Below are positions 7,235 through 15,923 of a DNA stretch of 28,593 nt, piece by piece (the first letter of the stretch is position 1; each line of letters begins with the position of its first letter). The DNA comes from an uncultured Collinsella sp. GTDB lineage: Bacteria; Actinomycetota; Coriobacteriia; Coriobacteriales; Coriobacteriaceae. The translations under genes were made by a program, and so were the position numbers. The stretch is from assembly GCA_900539035.1 (NCBI GenBank), contig UQAU01000024.1:1-28593 (forward strand), read 5' to 3'. The notes below the pieces were generated by a model, which saw nothing but the letters and a program-made list of their open reading frames with translations, did not search any database and was not told where the DNA came from.

Positions 7235-8332
7235 TTAGAGCTGGGCTGCGTCCTCGAGGAGGGCGTCCCAGATGGCGAGGGCGGCGGCTGCTTCGGCTAC
7301 GGGGACAGCTCGGGGGACGATGCAGGGATCGTGGCGGCCGTGGACCGAGAGCTCGGCGTTTTCCATAGCGTCCATGTCCACCGTCTGCTGTTCGCGGCCA
7401 ATCGAGGGCGTCGGCTTTACGGCCATGCGCCACATGACGGGCGCGCCGGTCGAAATACCGCCCAGGATGCCGCCGGCGTTGTTGGACTCGACCTCGATCT
7501 CGCCGGTCTCGGCATCGATGCGATACGGATCGTTGTTCTCGCTGCCGCGCATGGCGGTCACGGCAAAGCCCATGCCAAACTCCACGCCCTTCACGGCAGG
7601 GATGCCAAACGCGATCTGCGCGATGCGGTTCTCGATGCCGTCGAACATGGGGTCGCCGATGCCCGCGGGAAGCCCGTAGATGCCGCACTCCACGATGCCG
7701 CCGATGCTGTCGAGCTCGTCGCGCGCGGCCAGAATTTCCTCGCGCATGCGACCGGCAGCTGCGGCGTCAATGCACGGCAGGTCGTTCGAAAGGATCGCCT
7801 TGCGGTCGGCCTCGCGATAGACCATGTCGTCCATGGGCAGATCGGAGATGCCACCAATCTGCGCCACATGCGCCATCACCTTGATGCCGCGGGCCTCGAG
7901 CGCCTGCAGCGCGATACCGCCCGCGATGCATAAGGGCGCCGTCAGGCGGCCGGAGAAGTGTCCGCCGCCGGCGACGTCGTGCATGTTGTGGTACTTCACG
8001 CGTGCCGGGAAATCCGCATGGCCCGGACGGGGCTTGCGGCGCAGCTCGGAGTAGTCCTTGGAGCGCGTGTTGGTGTTCTCGATGATTGCGGCGATAGGCG
8101 CGCCCGTGGTGTGTCCATCAACCACACCGGCGATAATGTGAGCGGCGTCGGCCTCGCGGCGCTTGGTCGCGGTCTCGTCACGGCCGGGGGCGCGACGGTC
8201 CAAAAAGGCCTGCAGCTGCTCCAGGTCAACGGCGATACCTGCCGGAATGCCATCGAGCGAGCAGCCTATGGCGGGGGAGTGCGACTGGCCGAAAATGCTT
8301 AAGTGTAAGACGTTGCCAAAGGTCGAGGACAT
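7235..8332 (-). CDS. aroC: Chorismate synthase
   Basis: Catalyses the last shikimate step, the FMN-dependent elimination of phosphate from EPSP to give chorismate. The 365-residue protein begins MSSTFGNVLHLSIFGQSHS; the usual GESHG motif reads GQSHS here, keeping the catalytic-region histidine H18. Other family segments are GRDETATKRREAD, DGHTTGAPIAA, RPGHADFPARVKY, the DVAGGGHFSGR loop, and GGILGGISTGAPV towards the C-terminus. The ATG at 8332 has AGGAGG before it and lies one base after the aroA stop codon. Confidence 0.96.
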   Translation of the reverse strand: MSSTFGNVLHLSIFGQSHSPAIGCSLDGIPAGIAVDLEQLQAFLDRRAPGRDETATKRREADAAHIIAGVVDGHTTGAPIAAIIENTNTRSKDYSELRRKPRPGHADFPARVKYHNMHDVAGGGHFSGRLTAPLCIAGGIALQALEARGIKVMAHVAQIGGISDLPMDDMVYREADRKAILSNDLPCIDAAAAGRMREEILAARDELDSIGGIVECGIYGLPAGIGDPMFDGIENRIAQIAFGIPAVKGVEFGMGFAVTAMRGSENNDPYRIDAETGEIEVESNNAGGILGGISTGAPVMWRMAVKPTPSIGREQQTVDMDAMENAELSVHGRHDPCIVPRAVPVAEAAAALAIWDALLEDAAQL

Positions 8333-8333
8333 G

Positions 8334-9653
8334 CTATTCCTCCTCGAGCGTGACCTTGCCGCCCAACAGGCGGTAGTGGTCGAAGAAATCGGGATAAGAC
8401 TTGTTGACGGCCTCGGCACCGTGGATCACGACCTCGCCGGTGGCACGACTCGCAGCGATGGCGGCCATCATGGCGATGCGGTGGTCGTTGTGCGAATCGA
8501 CCTCGCCGCCGGTAAGGGCATCGACGCCCTTGATGATGAGGTCGTCACCGGCGATGCGCACCTGCGCGCCCAGCGCGGTGAGCTCGCGGGTGGTGGTGGC
8601 CAGACGGTCAGATTCCTTGATGCGCAGGCGCGCGCAGTCACGGATGAACGTGCGGCCCTGAGCCAGCGATGCCACGGCCGAGATGACGGGCACCAGGTCA
8701 GGAATGTCGTGGGCGCTCATCTCAAAGCCGGCGAGCTTGTCGGACTGGACGGTGGCGGCGTTCGTGGAGCGCACGATGCGGGCGCCAAAGCGCGAAAGCG
8801 CGGCGAGCACGTTGCGGTCGCCCTGTGCGGAGCTCAGCGACACGCCCTCGACGGTGATGGGGTCGGTGCCGATGGCGCCGGCGCACAGCCAAAAGGCCGC
8901 ATTGGACCAATCGCCCTCGACCGCTACGCTGCCGGGCGTGCGGTACGAGCCGCTGTTCACGCGGAAGTTCGTGACCTCGGGCTGGCCGTCCTTGGCCGGA
9001 ATACGCTCGACGTTGACCTCGATACCAAAGGCCTTCATGGCCTGGATCGTCAGGTTGATGTAGGGTCGGCTTTCGATGAGGCCGGTTACCTGCACGCAGG
9101 AGGGCTGAGCCAGCAGTGGGGCCGCCAGCAGCAGGCCGGAGATATACTGCGAGCTCACGTTGCCCGGAAGCACAAAGGTGCCCGGGCGCATGCGGCCGCT
9201 CGTCTTGAGCGGAAAACCGCCCAGGCCCTGCAGGTCGCAACCGGCGGCGATGATCTCGTCCGAAAGCGGGGAGAGCGGGCGGGCGCCCAGGCGGCCTTGG
9301 CCCACGAAGGTGGCCTCCGCACCCAGCGCGCAGGCGACAGGCAGCATAAAGCGCAGCGTGGAGCCACTCTCGCCGCAGTCGAGCGTGCCGCCGGCAAGGG
9401 CCTTGAGCAGGCCAAATTCAATGCTCTTCATGGTGGGGTGGACCTGGAAGCCGTCCTCGACGGTTTCGATGCGGGCGCCGAGCGCCGTGAGGCAGCGCAC
9501 CGTGGCCTCGATATCGGCGCAGGTCGTGTTGCAGGCAACGTGCGTCTCGCCGTTGGCAAGCGCGGCGCAGATGATGAGGCGATGCGCCATCGATTTGGAT
9601 GCGATGGCGGGAACGGTGCCCTTGAGTGGGGACGGGGTGATGCGGGCTAACAT
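8334..9653 (-). CDS. aroA: 3-phosphoshikimate 1-carboxyvinyltransferase (EPSP synthase)
   Basis: Joins phosphoenolpyruvate to shikimate-3-phosphate. The 439-residue length is typical. Motifs seen are SKSMAHR (19-25) for substrate binding, CGESGSTLRFMLP, LGARPL, the catalytic aspartate in DIPDLVP, RIKESDRL and HNDHRIAM. ATG at 9653 is chosen because AAGGGAG lies about ten bases upstream; the frame stays open further back into aroB but has no family similarity there. Its start overlaps the aroB stop by 7 bases. Inhibitor sensitivity class is not assigned. Confidence 0.96.
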   Translation of the reverse strand: MLARITPSPLKGTVPAIASKSMAHRLIICAALANGETHVACNTTCADIEATVRCLTALGARIETVEDGFQVHPTMKSIEFGLLKALAGGTLDCGESGSTLRFMLPVACALGAEATFVGQGRLGARPLSPLSDEIIAAGCDLQGLGGFPLKTSGRMRPGTFVLPGNVSSQYISGLLLAAPLLAQPSCVQVTGLIESRPYINLTIQAMKAFGIEVNVERIPAKDGQPEVTNFRVNSGSYRTPGSVAVEGDWSNAAFWLCAGAIGTDPITVEGVSLSSAQGDRNVLAALSRFGARIVRSTNAATVQSDKLAGFEMSAHDIPDLVPVISAVASLAQGRTFIRDCARLRIKESDRLATTTRELTALGAQVRIAGDDLIIKGVDALTGGEVDSHNDHRIAMMAAIAASRATGEVVIHGAEAVNKSYPDFFDHYRLLGGKVTLEEE

Positions 9654-10753
9654 GCGGAAACGTCTCCCTTCTGGCCGAGGCCCTCGGCAATCAAATCGTG
9701 GAAGGTGGAAAGCGGCGTGCGGTCGATGCTGCAACGGCCAATGTCGTGCGGAATTACCAGGTCGATGGTGTCGCCCGCGCGCTTTTTGTCGTGGAGCGCC
9801 TCGGCAAAGACGGCATCGGCATCTAGGTCACAGCGGGTCTTGAGGCCGTGGCGGGCGCAGAGCTCCTCAATACGATCGGGCAGCTCGGCATCGCAAACGC
9901 CATGCAGGGCTGCGGCACGCGTGATGATGCCCATGCCGATGGACACGCAGTTGCCGTGGCCGAGCTCAAAGTGCTCGCAGGCTTCGACGGCGTGCCCGGC
10001 GCTGTGACCAAAGTTGAGAAGCTTGCGCTGATTGGTTTCGCGCTCGTCGGCAACGACCACGGCGCGCTTAATGTCGATATTGCGGGCGATGATGAGCGCC
10101 ACACGGGCCACGTCGCGGTTCAGCAGCTCAAGCGTGAGCGGGGTCTTCTCCAGCTCGGCGAAAAGCTCCGGGTCGGCGATCACGGCGTGCTTGACGACCT
10201 CGCCGCAGCCGTCGGCGAACTGCTCGGGCGTGAGGGTGGCCAGGCACCCCACGTCGGCGATGACCACGCTCGGCTGCCAAAAGGCGCCGGCCAGGTTCTT
10301 GCCGGCTGCCAGGTCGATGGCCGTCTTCCCGCCGACCGACGAATCCACCATGGCGAGCAGGCTTGTGGGAATCTGCACAAACTTGCAGCCGCGCATGTAG
10401 GTGGCGGCCACAAAGCCCGCCACGTCGCCCACGACGCCGCCGCCGAGTGCCACGATCACGTCGGAGCGCGAAAGCTCGTGCTCGGCCACAAACTCCAAAA
10501 TGGCAACATAGGTCTCGGCACGCTTATGGGCCTCGCCGGCCTCGAAGGTGCAGATGCTCACCTCGTAGCCTGCGGCCTCCAGGCTCTGCTTAACGGGCAT
10601 TTGGTAGAGGGGACCTACGTTGGTGTCCGTCACGATGACGGCGCGCGATCCGCCAGCGGTGGCGCGGACGAGTGGGCCCGCCTGCTCCAGTAAAAACGTG
10701 CCCACATGCACCTGGTAGGGGCGTGCGGTGTCGATATCGATGGTAATCGCCAT
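9647..10753 (-). CDS. aroB: 3-dehydroquinate synthase
   Basis: Cyclises DAHP to 3-dehydroquinate using NAD and a divalent metal. The 368-residue protein shows the NAD-binding GGGVVGDVAGF (104-114), PTSLLAMVDSSVGGKTAID (129-147), the phosphate-contacting GKNLAGAFWQP, the metal ligand glutamate in CGEVVKHAVI (about 183-192), and the histidine-containing NFGHSAGHAVE. The ATG at 10753 is preceded by GAAAGGA at a slightly long spacing. A 36-base gap separates it from tyrA. Confidence 0.96.
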   Translation of the reverse strand: MAITIDIDTARPYQVHVGTFLLEQAGPLVRATAGGSRAVIVTDTNVGPLYQMPVKQSLEAAGYEVSICTFEAGEAHKRAETYVAILEFVAEHELSRSDVIVALGGGVVGDVAGFVAATYMRGCKFVQIPTSLLAMVDSSVGGKTAIDLAAGKNLAGAFWQPSVVIADVGCLATLTPEQFADGCGEVVKHAVIADPELFAELEKTPLTLELLNRDVARVALIIARNIDIKRAVVVADERETNQRKLLNFGHSAGHAVEACEHFELGHGNCVSIGMGIITRAAALHGVCDAELPDRIEELCARHGLKTRCDLDADAVFAEALHDKKRAGDTIDLVIPHDIGRCSIDRTPLSTFHDLIAEGLGQKGDVSAC

Positions 10754-10789
10754 AAGCTTCGGTCCTTTCGACCTGGCGTGATGGGTGGT

Positions 10790-11704
10790 CTAGTGGGAGG
10801 CCTCGTCGTCGAGCGCGCGCTTGATGCGGTCGCCCTCGGCAAGGAGATTCTCCAGATAGCGCTGGTCGCGGTCCTTAAGGGCGCGACTGTAGGCGCCGAG
10901 CGATTCGATCAGATGGTCAATCTCGAAGGCGAGTGCATCGGCGTCGTCGATCATGAGCTCGGACCACATCTGCGGATTGAGGTGTGCTACGCGGGTGAGG
11001 TCGCGGTAGCTGCCCGCCGAAAAGCCGTGGTGGACCTGAGCGGTCGGGCTCTTAACATAGGCGTTGGAGACGACGTGCGCGAGCTGGCTCGTAAAGGCGA
11101 TGACGCGGTCGTGCTCGGCGGCGCTCGTTACGCTGAACTTGCCAAAGCCTAAGGGGCGTACCATCTCGCGCACCTGGCCCAAAAGCTCAAGCTTAAGTGC
11201 GTCGTCCACTGCGGGCGGTACGAGCACGAGCGGTGCGCCTTGGAACAGGTCGGCGCGGGAATGCGCGTAGCCCGAGAACTGCGTGCCCGCCATGGGATGT
11301 GCGCCTACAAAGTAAAAACCGTGCTCGCGGGCAAGCTCAAAGGCGCGCTCGCACACGATACCCTTGACGCCCACGGTGTCGATCACCACGGGGCCCATGA
11401 TGGCCTCGGTGTCGGTGGCGTCGGCGAGTGCCTGGGCGTGCGCCTCGAGCCACTCGATGCAGGCCTCGGGGTAGCATGCCAGGACGATGATGTCGCACTC
11501 GCCGAGCGTCTCGTCGTTGAGCTCGCCGGCAACGGTGCCCATGCTGGCGGCCGTCATGACGTCGTCATCGGGGTCCCAGGCCAGCACGCGGACGCCCGCC
11601 TGCGCATAGCCGCGGGCAAAGCTGCCGCCGATGAGGCCCAGGCCCACGATACCGGCGCATTTGGGGCCACCCTGGTTAACGCGTGCGTTTCTCACCGTAC
11701 CCAT
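10790..11704 (-). CDS. tyrA: Prephenate dehydrogenase
   Basis: Oxidises and decarboxylates prephenate to 4-hydroxyphenylpyruvate, the tyrosine branch. The 304-residue protein has the dinucleotide-binding GLGLIGGSFA (21-30), followed by D44 after the second strand, which fits NAD preference. DTVGVKG (109-115), GAHPMAGTQFSG (134-145) and the catalytic histidine H210 in SQLAH are also present. It has neither a chorismate mutase nor an ACT domain, so tyrosine feedback on this enzyme is not evident. ATG follows AGGAG at seven bases, and the start lies 3 bases after the aroF stop. Confidence 0.93.
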   Translation of the reverse strand: MGTVRNARVNQGGPKCAGIVGLGLIGGSFARGYAQAGVRVLAWDPDDDVMTAASMGTVAGELNDETLGECDIIVLACYPEACIEWLEAHAQALADATDTEAIMGPVVIDTVGVKGIVCERAFELAREHGFYFVGAHPMAGTQFSGYAHSRADLFQGAPLVLVPPAVDDALKLELLGQVREMVRPLGFGKFSVTSAAEHDRVIAFTSQLAHVVSNAYVKSPTAQVHHGFSAGSYRDLTRVAHLNPQMWSELMIDDADALAFEIDHLIESLGAYSRALKDRDQRYLENLLAEGDRIKRALDDEASH

Positions 11705-11707
11705 GGC

Positions 11708-12733
11708 CTACTCCTGAACGGTCTCTTGACAGACGACCTCGCGGATGGCGCGGATGCGGCGCATGGTGTCGTCAAACTGGTCGGGGGTGAGGGCCTGAGC
11801 ACCATCGGACCAAGCGTGGCTCGGGTCGTCGTGGACCTCGATCTCCAGACCGTTGGCGCCGCAGGCAGTCGCGGCGAGCGCCATGGGCTCAACATAGCGG
11901 GTGTAACCGGTGGCGTGGCTGGGGTCGGCGACGACGGGCAGGTGCGACAGGTGGTGCAGCACCGGCACGGCGTTGAGGTCGAAGGTGTTGCGGGTGCGGG
12001 TCTCGAAGGTGCGGATTCCGCGCTCGCACAGGATGACGTTGTCGTTGCCCTCGCTCATGATGTACTCGGCTGCCATGAGCAACTCGTCGACGGTGCCGGA
12101 CATTCCGCGCTTGAGCAGGATCGGGGTCTGCGTCTTGCCGACCTCTTTGAGCAGGGGGAAGTTCTGGGCGTTGCGAGCGCCAATCTGCATGACGTCGATC
12201 TTTTTGTCGAGGAAGACCTGCACGTCGCGCGGGTCCATGATCTCGGTGACGATCGGCATGTCGAGCTCGGCGGATGCCTCGCACAACAGGTCCAGGCCGG
12301 CGGGACCCATGCCCTGATAGGCGTACGGGGAGGTGCGGGGCTTGTAGGCGCCGCCGCGCAGCATCGTGGCGCCGGCGGCCTTCACGCGGCGGGCGATGCG
12401 GATGAGGTTGTCGCCCTCGACGGAGCACGGGCCGGCGATGACCTGGAACTGGTCGCCGCCGATCTTGACGCCGTGGCCGCAGTCGATGATGGAGTCCTCG
12501 GGGTGGAACTTGCGGTTGGCACGCTTGAACGGCTCGGAGACGCGCTGCACTCGCTCGACGACGTCCATGGACTCGAGCAGGAACGGGTCGATCTTGGTCG
12601 TATCGCCCACCAGGCCGATGATCGTCTCGTTCTCGCCGCGCGAGACGTCGGTCTTCAGGCCCTTTTTCTCAATCCAGCTGACGATATGGCTGACGGCCTC
12701 GTCGCTGGCGCTCTGCTTTAAAATCGCAATCAT
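11708..12733 (-). CDS. aroF: 3-deoxy-7-phosphoheptulonate (DAHP) synthase, type I-beta with N-terminal regulatory domain
   Basis: Condenses phosphoenolpyruvate and erythrose-4-phosphate, the entry to the shikimate pathway. The 341-residue protein has an N-terminal ferredoxin-like (ACT-like) domain at about 1-70, as in Thermotoga-type enzymes, where it mediates feedback by aromatic amino acids. The barrel follows with IAGPCSVEG (metal ligand C103), RGGAYKPRTSPYAYQG (126-141), EIMDPRD, LLKRGMSGT and DPSHATG. The ATG at 12733 is preceded by GAGGTGAGAGG. The frame runs 16 codons further upstream, but through a terminator-like hairpin. As first gene of the operon and first enzyme of the pathway it is the natural control point. 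Confidence 0.94.
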   Translation of the reverse strand: MIAILKQSASDEAVSHIVSWIEKKGLKTDVSRGENETIIGLVGDTTKIDPFLLESMDVVERVQRVSEPFKRANRKFHPEDSIIDCGHGVKIGGDQFQVIAGPCSVEGDNLIRIARRVKAAGATMLRGGAYKPRTSPYAYQGMGPAGLDLLCEASAELDMPIVTEIMDPRDVQVFLDKKIDVMQIGARNAQNFPLLKEVGKTQTPILLKRGMSGTVDELLMAAEYIMSEGNDNVILCERGIRTFETRTRNTFDLNAVPVLHHLSHLPVVADPSHATGYTRYVEPMALAATACGANGLEIEVHDDPSHAWSDGAQALTPDQFDDTMRRIRAIREVVCQETVQE

Positions 12734-12804
12734 GGTGTGCCTCTCACCTCGATGGATAACCCTTGCAAAAACGGCCCGCATCGCGAGCCGTTATATATGT
12801 GCAT
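12730..12804 (-). other. Possible short leader ORF before aroF
   Basis: A 24-codon ATG frame that starts just before the leader hairpin and stops with TGA overlapping the aroF ATG. It includes one Tyr (codon 4) and one Phe (codon 12). There is no clear ribosome site before it, and chance occurrence is quite possible. Confidence 0.15.
12767..12792 (-). terminator. Terminator-like hairpin in the aro operon leader (possible attenuator)
   Basis: Read in the direction of aroF, a 10-bp stem (12783-12792 with 12770-12779, one G-U pair) with a 3-base loop is followed by five T (12767-12771, overlapping the stem end). It lies about 34 bases before the aroF start codon, after TATAAA/TAGTAT-type -10 candidates near 12810-12818. 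A terminator between promoter and first gene suggests attenuation, but the controlling signal is unknown. Confidence 0.5.
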
Positions 12805-12894
12805 GAGAGTTTATACTATCTGACTCGCTTTTGCCGCCTAAAGCGCACCGTCGTGGCGCGTCTTCCTCGGAATTGCAAAGCTTTTTCTTTTATT

Positions 12895-12924
12895 TTGATA
12901 GCCCGTGGTGCACTTGGGTATAAT
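12895..12924 (+). promoter_or_regulatory. Promoter of tRNA-Arg(CCG)
   Basis: TTGATA at 12895-12900, an 18-base spacer, and a perfect TATAAT at 12919-12924. It lies 11 bases before the tRNA, so transcription should begin a few bases before the mature 5' end. Confidence 0.8.
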
Positions 12925-12935
12925 GCCAAACGTTG

Positions 12936-13012
12936 GCCCTATTAGCTCAGGGGATTAGAGCGTCTGCCTCCGGAGCAGAAGGCCGTTGGTTCGAATCCAA
13001 CATGGGGCACCA
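12936..13012 (+). tRNA. tRNA-Arg (anticodon CCG)
   Basis: A 7-bp acceptor stem (GCCCTAT with ATGGGGC, one T-G pair), D arm GCTC/GAGC, anticodon stem TCTGC/GCAGA with loop CTCCGGA giving CCG, T arm GTTGG-TTCGAAT-CCAAC, and encoded CCA at 13010-13012. It reads CGG codons. Confidence 0.96.
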
Positions 13013-13023
13013 TCGAACGTAAG

Positions 13024-13056
13024 ACCGTCCGAACCTCGCATGGTCCGGGCGGTTTT
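13024..13056 (+). terminator. Intrinsic terminator after tRNA-Arg(CCG)
   Basis: A roughly 12-bp stem with wobble pairs (about 13024-13035 with 13042-13053) followed by a run of T. It isolates the tRNA from the ATPase gene that starts about 30 bases later. Confidence 0.8.
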
Positions 13057-13088
13057 TCTTATACCGACGCGACGTGATGGGACGTGGT

Positions 13089-15809
13089 ATGGCAGCAACG
13101 GATATCGAGCGCGGACTCTCGACCGCCGAGGTCGAGGAGCGCATCGCCGCCGGTAAGATCAACCGCAACATGGAGCTCAAGACCAAGTCGGTCAAAGAGC
13201 TCATCATCGAGAACCTCTGCACGCTGTTTAACTTGATCAACGTGATCTTGGCGATTTTGGTGTTGCTGACCGGTTCGTTTAAAAACCTGACGTTCCTGTT
13301 CGTGGTGTTCTTGAACACGGCAATTGGTGTCATTCAGTCCATGCGTTCCAAGCGGATGGTCGATAAGCTTACGCTGCTTACCTCTAAGAAGGCCATCGCG
13401 GTGCGCGACGGCGCCGAGGTGGAGCTCGACCTGGACCAGATCGTGCTCGACGATATCATTCGCCTGGGGCGCGGCGACCAGATTCCCGCCGACGCCGTGG
13501 TGGTGTCGGGCGAGGCGCTCGTCAACGAGAGCCTGCTTACGGGCGAGAGCGACCTCATTAAGAAACAGCCAGGCTCCGAGCTCATGAGCGGCAGCTTTAT
13601 CGACTCAGGCCTGCTGCGCGCCCGCGTGATCCATGTCGGCGCCGATAACTACGTGGCAAAGATCAACAACGAGGCCAAGTACGTCAAAAAGGTCAATTCC
13701 GAGATCATGAACGCGCTCAACGCCATCGTGCGGTTCGCGAGCATTATCATGATTCCGCTTGGTCTGGCGCTCTTTACCTCGAGCGTGAGCGAGCTGTGGG
13801 ATGCCGCGGGAACCCCGGGCGATAGCGCGCTTTCCTGGTGCTTCTCCGGGCTGCTGGCCGGTCGTGTGCCTTCTTCGGCGCTGCTGTCCACAGTGGGTGC
13901 CCTGCTGGGCATGATTCCGCAGGGTCTGGTGCTGCTGACCTCGTCGGTGCTCGCGATTGCCACGGTGCGCCTGGCGCGTCGCAAGGTGCTGGCACAGCAG
14001 CTCTACTGCATCGAGACGCTCGCGCGCGTCGACGTGCTGTGCCTGGACAAGACGGGCACCATTACCTCGGGCCGTATGGAGGTCGAGGGCACCTATCCGC
14101 TGCCTGTTGAGGGTGTTGGCTTTGGCGCTGACTCGGACGAGGCTGCTGTTCCCGTCGAGACCACGGTGCTCGATTTTGCGCTCGCCAACGTGGCACGTGC
14201 GACCTCGGCGGATGCCAACGAGACCTGCCAGGCGCTGCTCAACTACTACGCCGATCGCCCGGTCGAGGTGTCCGAGCCGCTGTCGGTCATTCCGTTCTCG
14301 TCGTCCAAAAAGTGGAGCGGCGCGTCGTTTGCGCAGGGCTCCTATGTGATGGGCGCCGCGCAGTTTGTGCTCTCTGATCGCGCATTTGCTCAGGTCGAGA
14401 ATCGCGTGGCCGAGCTCGCCGACACCTGCCGCGTGCTCGTGGTGGCGCGCGTGGACGGCTTTTCGCCCGATGGCGATATGGTGGGCGAGGCCGAGCCCGT
14501 GGGTTTTGTGACTATTCGTGACGAGATTCGTACCTCGGCAGCCGAGACTATCGGCTACTTTAACGAGCAGGGCGTGACCCTCAACGTGATCAGCGGCGAC
14601 GACCCGCGTACGGTGTCGTCGATCGCGCGCGTGGTGGGCGTGCCGGGCGCCGATGCTTACGTGGACGCGACAACCCTCGATACACCGTCCAAGATTGATG
14701 CGGCAGTGGACCGTTACCACGTCTTTGGGCGTGTGACGCCGCAGCAGAAGCGCGAGCTCGTACAGGCGCTCAAACGCCGCGGGCACACCGTGGCCATGAC
14801 GGGCGACGGCGTCAACGACGTGCTAGCGCTCAAGGAGGCCGACTGCTCCGTGGCGATGGCCGCCGGCTCCGATGCCGCACGTAATGTGGCCGAGATCGTG
14901 CTCGTCGATAACGACTTTGCCTCGATGCCCGCTGTGGTGGCCGAGGGCCGTCGTTCTATCAATAACCTGCAGCGCTCCGCCGCGCTCTTTCTGACCAAGA
15001 CGCTTTTCTCGATGGGCCTGGCGGCGCTGTGCATCGCGCTACCGCCGTATCCCTTTGAGCCCATTCAGATGACGCTCATCAACTTCTTCTGCATCGGTGC
15101 GCCGGGCTTTGTGCTGGGTCTGGAGCCCAACAACGCCCGCGTGAAGGGGTCGTTCTTGACCAACGTGCTTAAGCGTGCGCTGCCGGCGTCGATTGCGGTC
15201 ATTTTGGCCGCGGCGCTCGATATCTTTGTGGCGCGCGTATTTGGCTTTAGCCAGCTTACGCTTTCGACCATGTGCCTGCTCACGTCGTGCGCGGCGAGTG
15301 TCAGCCTGATCTGGCGCATCTCGCAGCCGCTCACGCCCTTGCGTGTGGTGCTTTTCGTGTTTGTCGTCGCCGGTATTTTGACGGGCGTTATCGGGTTCCC
15401 GGAGCTGCTGTCCATCGCCAACCTGTCGATGGGTCAGATGGTCATTTTGGCGGTTATCATCGTCTTTACCTGCGCGGTGTTCTTTAAGCTTGCCACGATG
15501 ATGGACTCGCTTAAGCCCCGTCGCCGTCATGCGGCTACCGGCTTTGGCCGTGGCGTGCGCGTTCGCCTGGGTCGCGGCGGCGGCAAGGTGAGCTCGACGG
15601 GATCGACCGCCGGGCGTTTTGCCAAGCGCGTTGCCGCCGATATGGCGCAGCGCCGTGAGGCGCGCACTGTCCGCGAGGCCGAGGCCCGTGCACTCGAGGG
15701 CGTGGCCCAGGCCCAGCCCAAGAAAAAGAAGAGCGCCGTTGCCAAGCGCTCCCGCGTGACCAAATCGGCCCAGGGCATCAAAGTCTCGATGCCCAAGAAG
15801 AAAAAGTAG
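13089..15809 (+). CDS. P-type cation-transporting ATPase (CtpE-like) with basic C-terminal tail
   Basis: A 906-residue ion pump in the cytoplasmic membrane. Family motifs are LTGES (about 150-154) in the actuator domain, the phosphorylated aspartate D320 in LDKTGTIT, TGDGVND (571-577), and IPQGL in the fourth membrane helix where many Ca2+ pumps have IPEGL. Helix pairs sit near the N-terminus, before DKTG, and in the last third. The overall pattern resembles mycobacterial CtpE, reported as a calcium importer, but the ion cannot be fixed from sequence. The last ~100 residues after the final helix are rich in Arg, Lys and Ala and end in KKKK, which is unusual. No start has a good ribosome site; GTG 13074 and ATG 13077 are alternatives to ATG 13089. 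Confidence 0.88.
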   Translation: MAATDIERGLSTAEVEERIAAGKINRNMELKTKSVKELIIENLCTLFNLINVILAILVLLTGSFKNLTFLFVVFLNTAIGVIQSMRSKRMVDKLTLLTSKKAIAVRDGAEVELDLDQIVLDDIIRLGRGDQIPADAVVVSGEALVNESLLTGESDLIKKQPGSELMSGSFIDSGLLRARVIHVGADNYVAKINNEAKYVKKVNSEIMNALNAIVRFASIIMIPLGLALFTSSVSELWDAAGTPGDSALSWCFSGLLAGRVPSSALLSTVGALLGMIPQGLVLLTSSVLAIATVRLARRKVLAQQLYCIETLARVDVLCLDKTGTITSGRMEVEGTYPLPVEGVGFGADSDEAAVPVETTVLDFALANVARATSADANETCQALLNYYADRPVEVSEPLSVIPFSSSKKWSGASFAQGSYVMGAAQFVLSDRAFAQVENRVAELADTCRVLVVARVDGFSPDGDMVGEAEPVGFVTIRDEIRTSAAETIGYFNEQGVTLNVISGDDPRTVSSIARVVGVPGADAYVDATTLDTPSKIDAAVDRYHVFGRVTPQQKRELVQALKRRGHTVAMTGDGVNDVLALKEADCSVAMAAGSDAARNVAEIVLVDNDFASMPAVVAEGRRSINNLQRSAALFLTKTLFSMGLAALCIALPPYPFEPIQMTLINFFCIGAPGFVLGLEPNNARVKGSFLTNVLKRALPASIAVILAAALDIFVARVFGFSQLTLSTMCLLTSCAASVSLIWRISQPLTPLRVVLFVFVVAGILTGVIGFPELLSIANLSMGQMVILAVIIVFTCAVFFKLATMMDSLKPRRRHAATGFGRGVRVRLGRGGGKVSSTGSTAGRFAKRVAADMAQRREARTVREAEARALEGVAQAQPKKKKSAVAKRSRVTKSAQGIKVSMPKKKK

Positions 15810-15923
15810 TTCGCGGCCTTCAGGGATGTCCTGCGATGTTGAATTGGTGCCTTGCGCTTGCGGGGCCGTGTCGATGTTATGCTCTAACCTCAATTGTTTG
15901 AATTGCTTCGGAAAGAGGATGCC

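Noticed and set aside
5637..12721. Long plus-strand open frames opposite the aro genes (for example 5637-6998, 8163-9650, 11240-12721)
   Set aside because: They lie exactly antisense to genes with clear motifs, have repetitive Ala/Arg/Gly/Val-rich translations with no recognisable family, and are expected by-products of GC-rich codon bias.
13605..14786. 393-codon minus-strand frame inside the P-type ATPase gene
   Set aside because: Rich in His/Arg/Gly with no domain pattern; antisense shadow of a well-supported gene. The same holds for 24903-26150 and 26964-27911.
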